Origin: Hydra vulgaris
Taxonomy: Eukaryota > Cnidaria > Hydrozoa > Anthoathecata > Hydridae
NCBI RefSeq assembly: GCF_038396675.1
Contig: NC_088930.1
Location: 33,984,501-34,048,500 of the forward strand
DNA: 64,000 nt
Reading direction: 5' to 3'
Shown here: positions 22,884 to 40,425 of the stretch, in pieces
How positions within the stretch are numbered: position 1 is the stretch's first letter
How the letters are laid out: each line of letters opens with the position of its first letter
The notes under the pieces: generated by a model
Told to the model about the DNA's origin: nothing
Database searches by the model: none
The model's input: the letters and a program-made list of their open reading frames with translations, nothing else
Program-made: the position numbers and the translations under genes

Positions 22884-24022
22884 ATTGTAAAAGTAACTCT
22901 ATTAAATGAAATGAGCTATTTTACAATTATTTTAGATTTCAAAATTGCCCATATATATTTTCAACAGGTTTAAGGTCTGGACTTTGTGGTGGCCATTTAA
23001 TAATGTTAGCTTTACTTTTTTTTGAGGAACTGTTGTGTCGCTTTGCATGTGTGTTTAGGGTCGTTGTCATGGTGAAAAAAAAATTTGCAATCAATTCTTA
23101 AACGGATTGACATAAATTTTTTGAAAACCAATCAACATACAACTTCCCTGTCATTATACATTCACCAGTCGTCCCACACTATTTGAATAAAAACATCCCC
23201 GAGCCATAGGCGAACCACCTCCATGCTAGACTGTTTTTGTAAGATTTCTATCTAAGAGTGCATCACAAGGTCTGCGCCAAACTCTTTGTTGTTTTTTAAG
23301 CCAAGTATTTGACATTTATTCTTATCAGTCCATAACACTAAGTTTTATAATGCCTCACACTTGTTAATATGCAGTTTTGCAAATGCTAAAAAATTTTCTT
23401 TGCTTATACGACTAATGAGGGGTTTACTTTTCTGGAGAAGGTTTATTTAAACCACCTAAATTATTAAACCACTTAAATTAAATCTTCTCTGTACAGTTCG
23501 ATAGAAAACATTTAATTTAAGATTTTCAACATCCTGCCTTTAGGTTATTGTTAAATTTTTTTTTTATCAGTGCAATTTGGATATTGGTTATTGTTGAAGT
23601 CTTAATGGGGCGACCATGTCTTTTCTGATTTTCAGCAGAAGCAGTTGTTTCATACTTTATACACATCTTCCTAACACCACTTACTGATATTTGATATTTT
23701 TTATCACATTGCTTGTAGGTTAGGCCCTTTTTTCAATCAAAAGTGACCCGAGATCTGATGGCCAATGAATAATTTTGATGATAAACCATTATTATTATTT
23801 TAACTTTTTCTAAAAATAAATTCCAAAAAATATAGTTTAAAATGCTTATTGTTAATAACTTTAACAAAACATTTTTGATGTTAATACTTTTAAGTAAATA
23901 GTTATTGACAATGCATTATATTTCATAATAAAAATGGAGATGTTTCTTACTTTTGTCACATTTATTTTAGACAGAAAAACTGTAAGTTAGCAAAGTTCAT
24001 TTAATAGAGTTACTTTTGCATT
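22884..24022 (-). mobile_element. Tc1-like element A with inverted ends
   Basis: The left end GTAAAAGTAACTCTATTAAA (from 22887) is inverted at the right end (TTTAATAGAGTTACTTTTGC, about 23999-24019). It encloses the Tc1-like transposase remnant on the - strand. The size (~1.1 kb) is below a full Tc1 element. Confidence 0.75.
22920..23745 (-). pseudogene. Tc1-like transposase A
   Basis: Broken frames on the - strand give an HTH part (SVSGVRKMCIKYETT, then RHGRPIKTS), a central part (RVWRRPCDALLDRNLTKTV and HGGGSPMARGCF, where Tc1 proteins have HGGGSVMVWGCF) and a C-terminal part (HHDNDPKHTCKATQQFL, WPPQSPDLKPVENIYGQ). The DDE second Asp (QDNDPKHT-like) and the SPDLNPIENxW block are present in altered form. 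There are multiple stops and frameshifts, so it is inactive. Confidence 0.85.
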
Positions 24023-24121
24023 GAGTTAAAAAGAGTTATAAATGTTTTTTTTTCTCTCTGGAATCAAATTTAAAAAAAAACATAAAACTTTTGCAGTTAT
24101 ATAGATTCTGGCGTAAATAAT

Positions 24122-24293
<172 letters not shown>

Positions 24294-24296
24294 TAC

Positions 24297-25075
24297 AGTA
24301 TCGGACAAAACGAGTGCAACCAAATAATGCTAATTTAGTTTCTTTATATAAAAGTGCTGCATTTTTTCAATTTATAGAAATAACTATGTAATTGTTTAGA
24401 GACAAAGTTCTTCAAGTTTTATTCATCACAAAGTTAATTATTTGTACACGAAAATTAATAAATTAATCAAAAGTATTAAAAAAAGTTGATTTCCTTCTGG
24501 ACAAAACAAGTGCAACTCGACAAAATGTTGACCAAGCTGTATTTCGCTATCAATATTTCGTGGCGAATCCTTTGTTGTCGATCACAGCCTTGCATCTTCG
24601 AGGCATAGATTTAATCAGGTGATCAATGAAACTTTGTGGAATTGCTGCCCAGGCCTTTTGGATTTGTTCAAACAGTTGATCCTTATTATGAACACCTTCA
24701 CGATTAATTCTGCGGTTGACGATCTCCCACAGGTTCTTGATAGGGTTGAGATCCGGAGATTGAGGCGGCCAATCCATCACCGAAAGGTGGTTGTCTTGAA
24801 ACCACTGCTTGACTACTTTTGCCGTGTGTTTCAGATTGTTGTCTTGCTGAAAAACCCATTTTATTGGCATATTCCATTCAGCATGAGGTAACATAACGTC
24901 TTTCAGATATTTTTATACATAAAACGATCCATTGTTTCATCGTTTCGATGTATTGGACCTAGACCGTTAGCAGAAAAATACCCCAGGCTATTACATTGAT
25001 ACAGGCAGCTCTAATTGCTGTTGTATCTCGACTGATGATATCCAGGTATCCTTCTTGACGGATCTGACTCTAAGG
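24297..25075 (-). pseudogene. Tc1-like element B, transposase C-terminal half
   Basis: The + strand end CAGTATCGGACAAAACGAG (from 24297) is a Tc1-type terminal repeat next to a TA tract. The 114-codon - strand frame (24550-24894) reads WVFQQDNNLKHTAKVVKQWF, WPPQSPDLNPIKNLWEIVN and IDHLIKSMPRRCKAVI, the standard Tc1 C-terminus with the second Asp (QQDN) and the NLWE catalytic region. Upstream to about 25075 the frame is shifted but YFSANGLGPIHR is readable. The N-terminal HTH and the other terminal repeat are missing. Confidence 0.88.
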
Positions 25076-25079
25076 GGTA

Positions 25080-25500
25080 TAAGAATTTATTTCGAATAAC
25101 TTGAAACTCAAATAACTGAATATGCTCTTTAAAATGACCTACTTTAAGTTTCTTTCAAATTTTAATAAGAGTTGAAAGTAAAAAAGAAAAAGACCCTTGG
25201 AATTTGGTGCTACTTCAGTTTTATCCTTGTAAAATAATAAATATTTTACAATTCATTGAAAATATAGTCCATTTTTTTTTTTTTTTTTTTGTTCCTTAAA
25301 TGTGTTTTTTTATCTTAAAGGGGAGCAAAAATTGTTTCGAATAACTGAAATTTTGAACAACTGCAGGTTCGAATAACTGCATTTCTGCATAACAGCATTT
25401 GCATGAGTTTGTTAAAGAAAATTCACAGGAAATAGAATTGCTTCGAATAAGCAGAAAATTTTAATAAGTGCCATTTCGAATAACCGGGAGTTTACTGTAT
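25080..25500. repeat. Cluster of TTCGAATAACTG words; possible pogo/Tigger-type MITE
   Basis: TTCGAATAAC or close variants occur near 25086, 25336, 25370, 25440 and 25486. The right side reads TTCGAATAACCGGGAGTTTA, like the terminus of some Tigger/pogo elements, but a matching left terminus was not found. Confidence 0.4.
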
Positions 25501-25505
25501 AATAA

Positions 25506-25507
<2 letters not shown>

Positions 25508-25579
<72 letters not shown>

Positions 25580-25680
25580 ATAATTTATATATATATATAT
25601 ATATATAATTTATATATATATATATATATATTATTTATATATATATATATAATTTATATATATATGTAATTTATTTATCT
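25508..25680. repeat. (TA)n microsatellite with AATTTA interruptions
   Basis: TA tract with regularly spaced AATTTA/TTATTTA variants, giving a higher-order periodicity of about 35 bp in its second half. Confidence 0.95.
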
Positions 25681-25842
25681 GTATATTTTATATATAATAA
25701 TAATAATCAATTTATTTAACGATAAAATATGAAAATTTACAATTATATTTATAAACTCACATAAATAAGGTTAGGTGTCACTCATAGTTAAAAACTAGTC
25801 AATGGAGTGATACCTGAACCTATAATTTTAAATTATATATAT

Positions 25843-25850
25843 AAATGAGT

Positions 25851-25924
<74 letters not shown>
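25843..25924. repeat. (TA)n microsatellite
   Basis: Nearly pure TA tract of about 80 bp. Confidence 0.95.
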
Positions 25925-25928
<4 letters not shown>

Positions 25929-26777
25929 CTTTTAAATTTAATAATAATTATGCTAATTTAATAACATTTTTTTTTTACATTTGCTTTCAGACTACTAATG
26001 ATGCAAGTTTTGTTTTTTGATTTAGATTCTGTATCTCAATGATATCCTGGCCTATCGATACGATATCCTGTTAATTGTATTTTCATATATTGCATAAATA
26101 TATATGCAAACACTCACACACATAAATTTTAAAGAAAATATTTATATTTTTATATATATATATATATATATATCTATATATTGTATATGTTAATTGTATA
26201 TGTTAATTGTATATGCTTTTTTATATTTATCATTGTATATTACTGTTTGTATCAAAAATTGATTTTGGAAATATTGCGAGGGCAGAGTTCAACTAACAAT
26301 TTAGTTTTATTTGCCAATTCAATATATATTATAGCCACGCTTAATTACGTTTAATAATATTTTGCGATATTTTATACAGCGCATTTAAGCGTTGATTCAA
26401 CGTTATATTTCAACCTTTACTCGACGTCTTTGAGTCACGTTAAATCGACGTTTTACTAACAACGTTACAAATCCTTGCAAAATAGACTGCTTTAACAGCG
26501 TTTATGCAACGCTTTTTAGGTAACGTTTTTTCAACGCTAAGTTGTGACGTTTATTCAACGCTTTTTATGTAACGCTTTTTCAACGTTTAGTTGCGACGCT
26601 TTTGTAACGTCATTTAGTAACGTTTTTTCAACGTTACGCAATAACGTTTAATCAACGTCTATTAAACAACGTTACATATCTTTGCAAAATCGATTACTTT
26701 GTCAACGTTTCCGCAACATCTTTTGCAACCGGTTTTCAACGTTGATTCAACGTTGTCATGTTTGCTGGGGACAAATA

Positions 26778-27980
26778 ACCCAAATTAGATCGTAAGTTTA
26801 CTAAATAACAAGTTTCAAGATGTATTTGTTTGTGAGAATGACTTTAATTTACCAGCATTTGGATCTAGAATCAAATAAAAATTGGATTTTGATATATCTC
26901 ATACAAAGACATTCTTCATAAATTAGAATGTTTACATACAGAGAAGTCGTCTAATTAAACCTTTAATCTTGAAAAATTGCGCATATAGAATAGCTCTACC
27001 GCTATTCTATATGCGCAATACGAATCTTTGTTTTCTATTATTCAGAAATGCTTCAATCCAAAATGGATTGAAGCATTTCTGAAAAATAGCAGACAAAAAG
27101 TTGTCATGGGAGAGATTGTCTCATCTTGGAAGGATATATTTAGTGGTGTGCCGCAGGGCTCGGGTATAGGTCCTTTACTATTTATTATTTATATTAATGA
27201 TTCGCCTGAAAACTTTGTTAATATAGATAAAGCTGTGAACTGGTCCAACAAATGGCAATTAAAATTTAATTTCAAGAAGTGCTTGATAGTGCACTTTGGT
27301 AAAAATAACCCAAAAAGAACTTATTTTATGCAAAATATACCTTTAAGTACCACTGTCGCTGAAAAAGATCTTGGTGTAGTATTTACCTCTGACTTGAAAT
27401 GGAAAATCAAATAACTCTATGGGCAAGTAAAGCAAATAAAGTTTTGGGTATGATGAGGATTTTTTAGTTTAAATAGTGAATTACTAAAAATTATATACTC
27501 AACTTTTGTATGACCGTTAATTGAATTCGCGGTATCTGCGTGGTCTTCATGTCTTAAAAATGAAATAATCTCTTAAAAAAGGTACAGCATTGTGCTACAA
27601 TAATGATATTGCCACTAAAAAACTATGTTATGAGAAAAGATTAGATAAAATGGGTCTCACTACTTTAGTTGTCAGATGGATTCGGGGTGACTTGATTCAA
27701 ATTTATAAGTTATTCAATGGAATTGAAAAAGTAAATTTAATTAATGAAATTTTGCCAAGAATTTCTCAATCAGCAATTGGTGATCAAATAAAATAAAATT
27801 GTGAAATAACCAGTTTTTCGCCTCGGCATTATTTTTTAACAAACTTAGCATCTTTTTACTGAAATTGACTACCTACTGATGTCGGTAATGCTATTTCTGT
27901 GAACTCTTTTAAAGCTAAACTTGACATATGGATTTTAAATAATGTAACTATGCTGAATAATGAAATAGCTTTCTAAGTGT
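26778..27980 (+). pseudogene. CR1-like LINE, reverse transcriptase half (3' of split copy)
   Basis: It resumes the LINE broken at 20430. The open stretch 27028-27414 reads KWIEAFLKNSRQKVVMGE, then SGVPQGSGIGPLLFIIYIND, then WSNKWQLKFNFKKC and EKDLGVVFTSDLKW. The catalytic FADD box that should lie between YIND and WSNKWQ is deleted, as is most of the fingers region before KWIEAFL. Later pieces (STFVxPLIEFAVSAWSSCL; 27590-27796 DKMGLTTLVVRWIRGDLIQI) represent the C-terminal region. Two perfect hairpins lie at the upstream deletion border. Inactive. Confidence 0.85.
26976..27083. repeat. Two adjacent perfect hairpins
   Basis: Hairpin 1: ATTGCGCATATAGAATAGC (26976-26994) inverted at 27001-27019, 19 of 19 bases, 6-base loop. 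Hairpin 2: TTCAGAAATGCTTCAATCCA (27041-27060) inverted at 27064-27083, 20 of 20 bases, 3-base loop. In hairpin 2 the right arm is the expected LINE coding strand (WIEAF) and the left arm is the extra copy. Confidence 0.95.
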
Positions 27981-28454
27981 ACTTAGTAAATTTACCGAAT
28001 TATTGGTCGCAGCTCAAATATATTACTATTACTACTTATTTCATATAAAGCTCTTGAAATAATTCCTGATAAAAAACAAACATCAAAGAAAATGATTTTC
28101 AATAATTTCGGACTACGATCCTCTCTTGTTATATTAGGAGAGAAATAAAAAGTATGTAGAATAATTTATACTTTTAAAAAAAGGGTGGTGGGATGTCATC
28201 CTTCCTAACTTCTTGCATTGCATATTGATTAAAAAAGACGATTAAAGGAGGAGCAAATAATTTTAAGTTTAAACATAATTTTTTAGTTATAAGCATTTGA
28301 AAATAATTAAAATATCTGAATATAATATTAATGATTTTAAATTATTTAAAAAAAACATTACTTTTATAAAACCTTTCTTTTTAACTTAAAGCTTTTAATA
28401 TGATTTTTATTGGGCATTGCAAAGCAATCACTTTATATATACATACATTTATAT

Positions 28455-33178
<4,724 letters not shown>

Positions 33179-33282
33179 ATACCCTTAATATGTATTCAAA
33201 ATCGTCCTGAGCATACAAAGATGTTATTTAATACCCTTAATGTGTATTCAAAATCGTTCTGTGCATACAACAATGTTATTTA
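33179..33282. repeat. 52-bp tandem duplication
   Basis: The unit begins ATACCCTTAAT at 33179 and 33231 and ends TGTTATTTA both times, with few differences between copies. Confidence 0.93.
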
Positions 33283-34979
33283 AAGAATAACATCTTAACA
33301 TATGTGAACTAAACATTTATAAAGTTCTATAATTTATGTTTCAATGTTAGAAATGATATAGGATTACTTATTTTCACAGAACTTTTCACATTAAAAACAA
33401 TTAGTAAATACATCCTGAGAAATAACAACTTTTTTAATGAACCATTATTTTCGAACAAGTCAGTTTAGTCTGTTTTGCATTGCTAACTGTGAACATGATA
33501 TATGGAATAAAATAGTTTAGCCTAATTTTGAGTTGTTAATATCAATAACTGTTTCTAAAAAAAAATTAAAGAATTAATTTTTTCACTCGATAACATATAT
33601 ATATATATATATTCTTTTTAAAATTATATATTATTACTTTAGATATTGTAAAAAGTATTTGAGTTTTTTTTGTACCATTCTATATTTTTTAATCGCTAGT
33701 CTTTATTTAAACTGTGTTTATAAGCAAAATGTAATTGAAGAAATCTAATAAAATTATTAAAAAATAATATACATATTTGAGAAATAATAATAATAATAAT
33801 AAAAATTTAGAACAAAAAATAATAATAATAACAACAACAACAAAAAATTAACTAAAAAAAAAAAAAAATAATAAAAAAGATAAAAAAAAAGAAAAAAGAA
33901 ATGAATGTAGATGTTTAAATTTATACGTATCTGCAAATATATGTGTATGCTCTTTTTGGAGATAAACCATCAGTAATTTGGCGTTTTTTTTGGCAGAAGC
34001 GTAAAGGCACTAACGTTTAGTAATCTGGCTTCACATACAACAACACCATCGTATTTACATACAACACCGCTATTTAGTTTCACAATCCTTTGGGTAATCA
34101 AGATGTGTATTACTTACTGTGGAAATATATTTTTATTATGTTTGATAAATAAGATTTTAATAATTGCATTCGACAAATATGACTCTAATGATTATATCCG
34201 AAAAATGAGATTAAGTGGTAGCAAGACGTTAGAAAATTATGGATGTTTTTATCCGCATTCTATTTTTAAACTATTGGCATATTAAACGTAATTTTTATTT
34301 AGAAATTTATAGAGATTTTTGTTCACATATTTCAGAGATAAAGAAGACTCAGTTGTTTGATGGATGCGATCAGTACACAACATATCAAGAACAAAAAAAA
34401 ACTTAAAAACTTCAGTTGAAAAAGTTCTAATTTCATCAACACCGGTTCTCCGTGACAAGACCGCGTTCTTTTTACTTTATTTCTTCTTTATATTTTAACA
34501 ATACTTTCTCTTGTAATTTTTATTCTTTTATATACTTATTCTATATATTGTAATAAAGAACAAAAAAATAAACATATTTTTATCAACTTTTTGTGCTTAT
34601 TGCTTAGGAAAAGTAAACTAAACGTTTGGCATTATATATACCTAATGTATATATTTTAATTTGATACAATTTCTTTTATTGTAGCGTGAATAAAATTTAA
34701 ACTTTAATTTAAATGTCCGCGTCATTTTCAAAAAAAGTTAAACATTGTGCCCATTATATAAATGTTTAACTGGGAAATTTCTAAATTATTTTTCCCGATA
34801 ATTTATTTGAAATTTTCGCCGGATTATAGGCACCGGCATCATCAGCATATAATATAATATAATTTATTTTAAACAAAAATTGAGACTGTTAAATAACAAA
34901 AAAATTTTTAAATTTTGACGTCACCTTTATAATGGCTTCTTTTACTTAAGTATGACAAAAATGAAGTCCAAAAATTTTT
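33283..34979. other. No gene recognised; AAT/A-rich low complexity
   Basis: Contains AAT-triplet and A-rich tracts at 33780-33900. The part after about 34780 probably includes the 3' non-coding flank of the Penelope element. Confidence 0.4.
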
Positions 34980-36985
34980 TTAACATATTGTCCAATGTCC
35001 AAATTAATACCACCGTACATTGGAGAACATTAATGTTTTTGTTTCCAAGGCTTCACGGACTTTTTTTTCAAATTTTTTATCCTCAACTTTAGTGTTTCTA
35101 CCCTATCCCAATTAATATCCTCATCGCAATTTACTTTATGCAAAGCTAATGCAGACTGGTTTAACTTGCCTTCAGTCTAAAATTTTTGGTGTTGTTGAAA
35201 CCTTGTTCTTATTTGAAGTTTCGATTCACCGTTGCGTGGTAATTTTGATTTATTTCTAGACGTTAATAGCGTCTTTGGGTTAGCATTTGACTTAAAAACA
35301 GTTCTGTAACCAGCTTTTCTGAATATTCTTCTAAAGGAGATATTGTTGGTATCCGTGGTAAAGAAATTGTAGTAAGGTTATTAGAGTTTGATAGAATTTC
35401 ATTTTTATTTGCTAAACGTTTTTTTCGAAAGTGATAAGAAATATCTTTAAGCATTTTTTCATCGTACCCATTTTCAGTAAACACTTGAATTAAAAAATTT
35501 ATTTCATCTTTTAAATGGTTTTCGCTGCATATTAAGTATGCTCTGTGTATATATCCGTTGAATATTGCTTTTAAAATTTTGGGATCGTGATTAGAATGAG
35601 ATATGATTTGGATATGTTATAGCATCTTTCCTGTAAACCTTGAACTCATATTTTCCATGTGTATTATTAATAACAGTTATATCCAAAAAGTTAAGTATCT
35701 TATTTTTGTTTTCAACTTCAATAGTATATTTTAAAGAAGGATGTTGTCTATTAAGGATTGTTTGGAACTGTTCCGCTTGCTTTAAGTTAGAAAACCTAGC
35801 ATGGCTATCATCTACATATCTATAAAAGGATTTAATATCAATTGAAGGAATCATTGTCATTGCTATTTTTGTTGTCTTTTCCTCATGGTATAGTAAAAAT
35901 GATTCAGCCAAACCAACCATAAAAGACAATCCAATTGGGCCTGAATTCTCCAACTCATGAATCTCACCGTTCCACAAGAAATAACAACGAAACAAACAAA
36001 GTTCAATTAGTTGTTTTGTTTCAGTTATTTTAATTGATCCAAAAGTACTAAAGTTGCTTCTTTCAATGGTATTGATGGGTATAGGTTCACAATATCAAAG
36101 GATACCTGTATTTCATCTTTGTCAATTAACCACAACTTCTAACCAAGTAGTTCGAAAATCCATAACAAGGTGTGCCAATAGTTGATACAACGACTCTCAT
36201 CGGGTAAAATTTGTCTTCTTTATGAGCTTTAATTAGCATAAAACAAACGTGGTGGAACAGGATCACTCGGATATATGCTTTCATATTCATCTTTAGAAAA
36301 ACGTTGCTTTTTGTTAAGCTTCGAAAGGAAAGCCTTTATTTTAATTGCATAACTTAGAGTGGGATCAATACTAATAACTTTTGTTGGGCCAATCTGTTCT
36401 CTAATTTTTTCAATTCCTTAATCAAGTTCTATTCTCACGAATCCTATTCCTTTATCAAATGGATAAATATCAATTTTCTTGTCTTGATGAATTTCTTTAA
36501 ATGCTTTTCTTTGATCTCTCGTTAGGTTATGATTAATTTTTTTGCCCATTTTAAGTTCTCTCAGTACATTTTTCCTTAAGGCTTGCGCTTTTTCAACTTT
36601 TTTATTATATTCGAGTTTTATATTATATTCGAGTTGTTGTAATAATGTCCATGTAAGGTATAGATTTCAAGGAAGGTACAAAGTGTGGACCAAGATTCAG
36701 AAGATCGATTTGATTTTCAGGTATCTTGGTATCACAAAGATTTAAAATTTCATTTCTAGTGTATTTCGTTGATTTTTTTTATTACTTTTGTTGTAATTGA
36801 ATTCACTTTTTAAACTTTTTAATTAGCCGTTCTTTAGATTTTATAAACATATTTTCACGAGCTTTTTCAGTGATAAATATCACTTGATTATAGTCTTTGA
36901 CTTCAATTTTATTCTTAAGGTCTCTCTCGAGGTTTTTAGTAATATTATTAAGATTAAAGTATTTTCTTTTAGAATCATTTTTGAC
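34980..36985 (-). pseudogene. Penelope-like retroelement: RT plus GIY-YIG endonuclease
   Basis: Read 3' to 5' on the + strand with several frameshifts. The N-terminal region near 36660-36720 has LLNLGPHFVPSLKSIPYMDI, followed by SKDEYESIYPSDPVPPRLF. RT blocks follow: TIGTPCYGFSNYLV, SFDIVNLYPSIPLKEATLVL, then the long open stretch 35591-35995 with GPIGLSFMVGLAESFLLYHE, the catalytic FYRYVDDSHARF (YVDD) and NKILNFLDITV. The linker (35263-35484, FTENGYDEKMLKDI) shifts frame, then the GIY-YIG tail reads IRTRFQQHQKF and NQSALALHKVNCDEDINW near 35060-35210. The domain order is that of Penelope-like elements. It ends close to a (TA)n tract on its 5' side. Inactive through frameshifts, but the palm is intact. 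Confidence 0.87.
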
Positions 36986-37020
36986 TTGGACTTGGACTGT
37001 TTATCCCCATTGGATATATG

Positions 37021-37170
<150 letters not shown>

Positions 37171-37250
37171 TTTATTTTATCATAAAATATCAAAACAAAC
37201 AATTATATATATCCATTTATTTTACCATAAAACATAAAAATTTACAATAA
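37171..37250. repeat. Repeat TTTATTTTACCATAAAACAT next to (TA)n
   Basis: TTTATTTTATCATAAAATAT (37171) and TTTATTTTACCATAAAACAT (37216) are two copies. A third copy, TTTATTTAACGATAAAATAT, lies at 25708. All lie beside a TA microsatellite. Confidence 0.75.
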
Positions 37251-37907
37251 TAAATTGTAAATTTACGTAAATAAAGTCGTATCGCTTATACGAAAACATT
37301 TTTAGTTTATCATATAGCGATATACTCTTGGGTGTTTAATACAAGGGGGAGGGGTAATAAAAGGAAGGGGAGATAGTTATAGTCCAGATCCTATAAACGA
37401 GGGGGAGAGTAACTTAATAAAAGGGTGGGTAGAACATTTTTTAACAGAACGCAAATAAACAATATAATTTTAGTGTGGTTTGGCATCAAAAGCACATTTT
37501 TAAATATGTTTAGATAAGTTTTTCCACCTGGCACAGTGGGACAGGTAGTGGATAAAAGTAAAAAAAAAATACATTCCTAAAAATTACATTATTATATACC
37601 ATTTTATGGCTTAAATATTCAGCTTATATAAAATGTATATATTTTATGTAATTATTATGCCACATGCTTCTAATTTGAAGAATAAAAAGCTTTTTTATTA
37701 ATTTATTTTTTCGAATTTTTTATTTTTTTTATTTTGATAATATTTTTTTATTATTAATAAAGATAAAATAGTTGTTAATTTCTCTGCAAACATATCTCAT
37801 AAACATAATTTAATAAAATAAATTAAATAAAAAGATAATTCAAGTATTATCTTTCAAATGAGCTACTGCAACACTATTTCAATCCATATACTTTTAATGC
37901 AGTTGTA
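37251..37907. other. No gene recognised
   Basis: Contains short purine-rich stretches (GGGGGAGGGG-like) at 37345-37430. Its last few bases (AATGCAGTTG) belong to the repeat that the pogo element interrupts. Confidence 0.45.
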
Positions 37908-40278
37908 GGGGAGAGCGGGGCACGTTGTCATACTTTTTATATTTTTCCAGATATTTCAGAAACCTAATAGGTCGTTTTTATAAATAATTATAGTTATTTA
38001 CAAAATAACTTTGGAAAGCTTCAGACTATTTGAGTAAAATTATTTCTAAAGAAGGCTCCATGGTATGACATGAGGGGCAAGTTGTTATGATAAGATGGGC
38101 AAGTTGTCATAACTATATTTTATCACAAGTGTAGGTCTAAAAGGTAAAAAAAAAAATATTATCAAAAAGAAAATAAGTATTATATTAATCATTAACAATT
38201 TGTTAAAAATAACATATATAATTTATACACTAAAACATTTTGAAAATGACCATTAAAAATCATCATTAGAGTCACAATGATGAAAAATGTAGCTGGACCT
38301 TCCTGCTGTACATTCTTCACGTATGTTTGACCCATTTTTCAGCATCTTTGCTATTAGCTCGAGTATCCATGCAAATGATACAGTAGTTTTCATCTTTTGG
38401 TGATGATAAGTCTTTTGTATGTTTTTTTGTTGCTTTGCCTTTTCCTTTTCCCTTAGCAGAACTTTTGCATTTTTTTGGCAGTGGCTGTAATGATCTCACA
38501 GAATTTTTGAAAGGGGAATTAGTCAATATAGACGAATTTCTCTTATTGCGTGTGTTTTTAAAAGGCTTTCTTTCTAGTGCCTCTGGTAATGGCCTAACTT
38601 TATCTGGAGTTGCAAGCACAAAGCATTCAGAAATTGATTTTACTTGTGGTGTTGAATACTCCTGTGATGACAGTCGAACTCAAAGCAAAAGTGGATTGTT
38701 CTGTTGTGACTGCAACCTTTGAAGCTTGAGGCATTGTTAATTGAGAATTAGTTTTGACTTGCATAGGTATTTCTGTTACTCAACTTGGAGCAAAGTCCAA
38801 ATCTGTAAATATTTGAGGGTTAAATGGGTGGATGCCACATGAAGAAAAGCCGCTCAGTATGTTATTTGGTGTCATGCTCAATGGAAAAACAATCATCTTT
38901 ATTTCTGGTATATTATAAATTGTCATACCTTTTCCAGGGTTACTGGCCATCCAACTGTTGATGACTGTAATTACAGCCTTTTTAAAAGGATCATAGACAG
39001 TTCTATCTAATGGCTGAAACTTGTGGGTGCAATGGGGTGAAAAACTTAACATGATAATTCCATTTACTGTCGCATAGTCGAGTGCATTCAATAATAAGTG
39101 CAAAAAGTGATTGTCAACCAGTAGCAAAACTGGATGCTTCTTTGAAGGCCGTGCATTCTCTGCAAAATGATTTTTTTGAAGGAAAGACGTAAACTAATCT
39201 CTTCCAGCAAAATGATTGTCCATCCATTATTTTGGCATAGCCAATTGCATCTGCTAATTGATATGCTAGTTTCCTAACATCATTTGGTGTAAGGTCAAAG
39301 TAAATATCTGAAGCTCTTTGCAAGTAGCTACAAAATTTAAGCTGAAGCTCTTGTGTAAACACTTGTCTGAAATAATAAAAAATATCTACTAGTATAAATA
39401 CATATTTTATGGAGTCATTTATAATAAATATTATAATCCTTAAACATATTAGCAATCTACAAACCTAGGTTGTACGAAGCCAGTGTGAAATCAAGGTATT
39501 TTCGATTTTTCTTCGAGATTTTCTGTAGAGGCTTTTGACAAATAGCGTTGTAGGCTTCTATATTTGATGTTAAAATCTAGAGACACCTGGGCTATGGTTC
39601 TGCCATTTAACTTTGCAGCTTTCACTGCTTCAAGGATTGTGCATTTAGCAGTGAAACCTCTACTGGTTTTCTTTTGATAATTGCGAACCATGATTTAAAA
39701 TCTGATAAAGCAAAAAAAAAAAATATTAGGCTATTTTTTGTTAGTAAGTTAATAAAGTCAAGCCCAAGTAAGTATAACTTTATAACTGTCTATAACGATC
39801 ATTTAATAATGTTTACTTAGGCTTATTAATCTTAATTTTATGCCTAATTCATTTTAGTGATGTTTATTACTTATAATAAGTATTGTATGTATTATTAACA
39901 TTCATTTAAGAGTTTTACAACTATTTAAGAGTATGGGGGCAATTTTTCTTATATGACAACTTGCCCCCTTTAGAATAGAACAACTTGCCCAACATAGGGT
40001 AAAGGAAGGTTTGACCTAAATAACTTTGAAATAAATCTGAAAAATAACTAGCTATTGAACATTTGAACAAAAAGTTAAAAAGTTACTTATCAACAAAATT
40101 TTTACTTTTTTTGGATTTGTAGAAAAACTATTCGCGTAAATTTCATGACATCAACTGAGCAGTTATCTTTTATCACCATTTATGTAATATAAAAAAATCG
40201 CAGCATCAATCCAGTCATAACATTCCGAAATAGCGACTATGACAACTAACCCTTATGACTTTTAGCCCCGCTCTTCCC
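37908..40278 (-). mobile_element. pogo-like element, 2371 bp, TA target duplication
   Basis: Terminal inverted repeats are GGGGAGAGCGGGGC(N6)TCATA on the left and GGGAAGAGCGGGGC(N6)TCATA on the right (read on -). They are flanked by TA at 37906-37907 and 40279-40280. TGACAACTTGCCC-type words recur subterminally (38060, 38100, 39955, 39985). It encodes a broken pogo-type transposase on the - strand. It is inserted in a dispersed repeat whose uninterrupted relative is at 52345-52500. Confidence 0.9.
38300..39691 (-). pseudogene. pogo/CENP-B-type transposase with C-terminal Cys finger
   Basis: Parts in order on the - strand. 39491-39691 is an N-terminal psq-type HTH (RNYQKKTSRGFTAKC, GRTIAQVSLDFNIKYRSLQR). 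39114-39455 is a CENP-B-type HTH (LQRASDIYFDLTPNDVRKLA, YQLADAIGY). 38780-39127 is the DDE C-terminal half (LLLVDNHFLHLL with the second Asp, FSPHCTHKFQPLDRTVYDPF). 38317-38619 is a basic tail (KGKGKGKATKKHTKD) ending in NYCIICMDTRANSKDAEKWV, the start of a C-x2-C...W zinc finger known at the end of some pogo transposases. The first catalytic Asp segment (usually NxDETG) is deleted between the second and third parts. Non-functional. Confidence 0.85.
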
Positions 40279-40280
40279 TA

Positions 40281-40425
40281 AATGGTATGAACTTAAGTGC
40301 AAATAATAATTTGTCTAATTTCATAAAGCATCTATAACAAAGGTGGCATATATTCAAAAGCTCTAAAATTCGTATCGAAAAGAATAACAAACGATGGTTC
40401 CGAAATGAACCAATATCGTCTCATT
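40281..40425. repeat. Dispersed repeat interrupted by the pogo element
   Basis: About 140 bp match, in reverse complement, 52345-52490. Shared words include CATAAAGCATC, CTAAAATTCG, and TTTCGGAACC versus TTTTGAAGCC. The match continues on the other side of the pogo insertion for about 10 bp. Confidence 0.8.

Noticed and set aside
38435..38722. 95-codon + strand open frame
   Set aside because: It is antisense to the pogo transposase tail and shows no independent homology.
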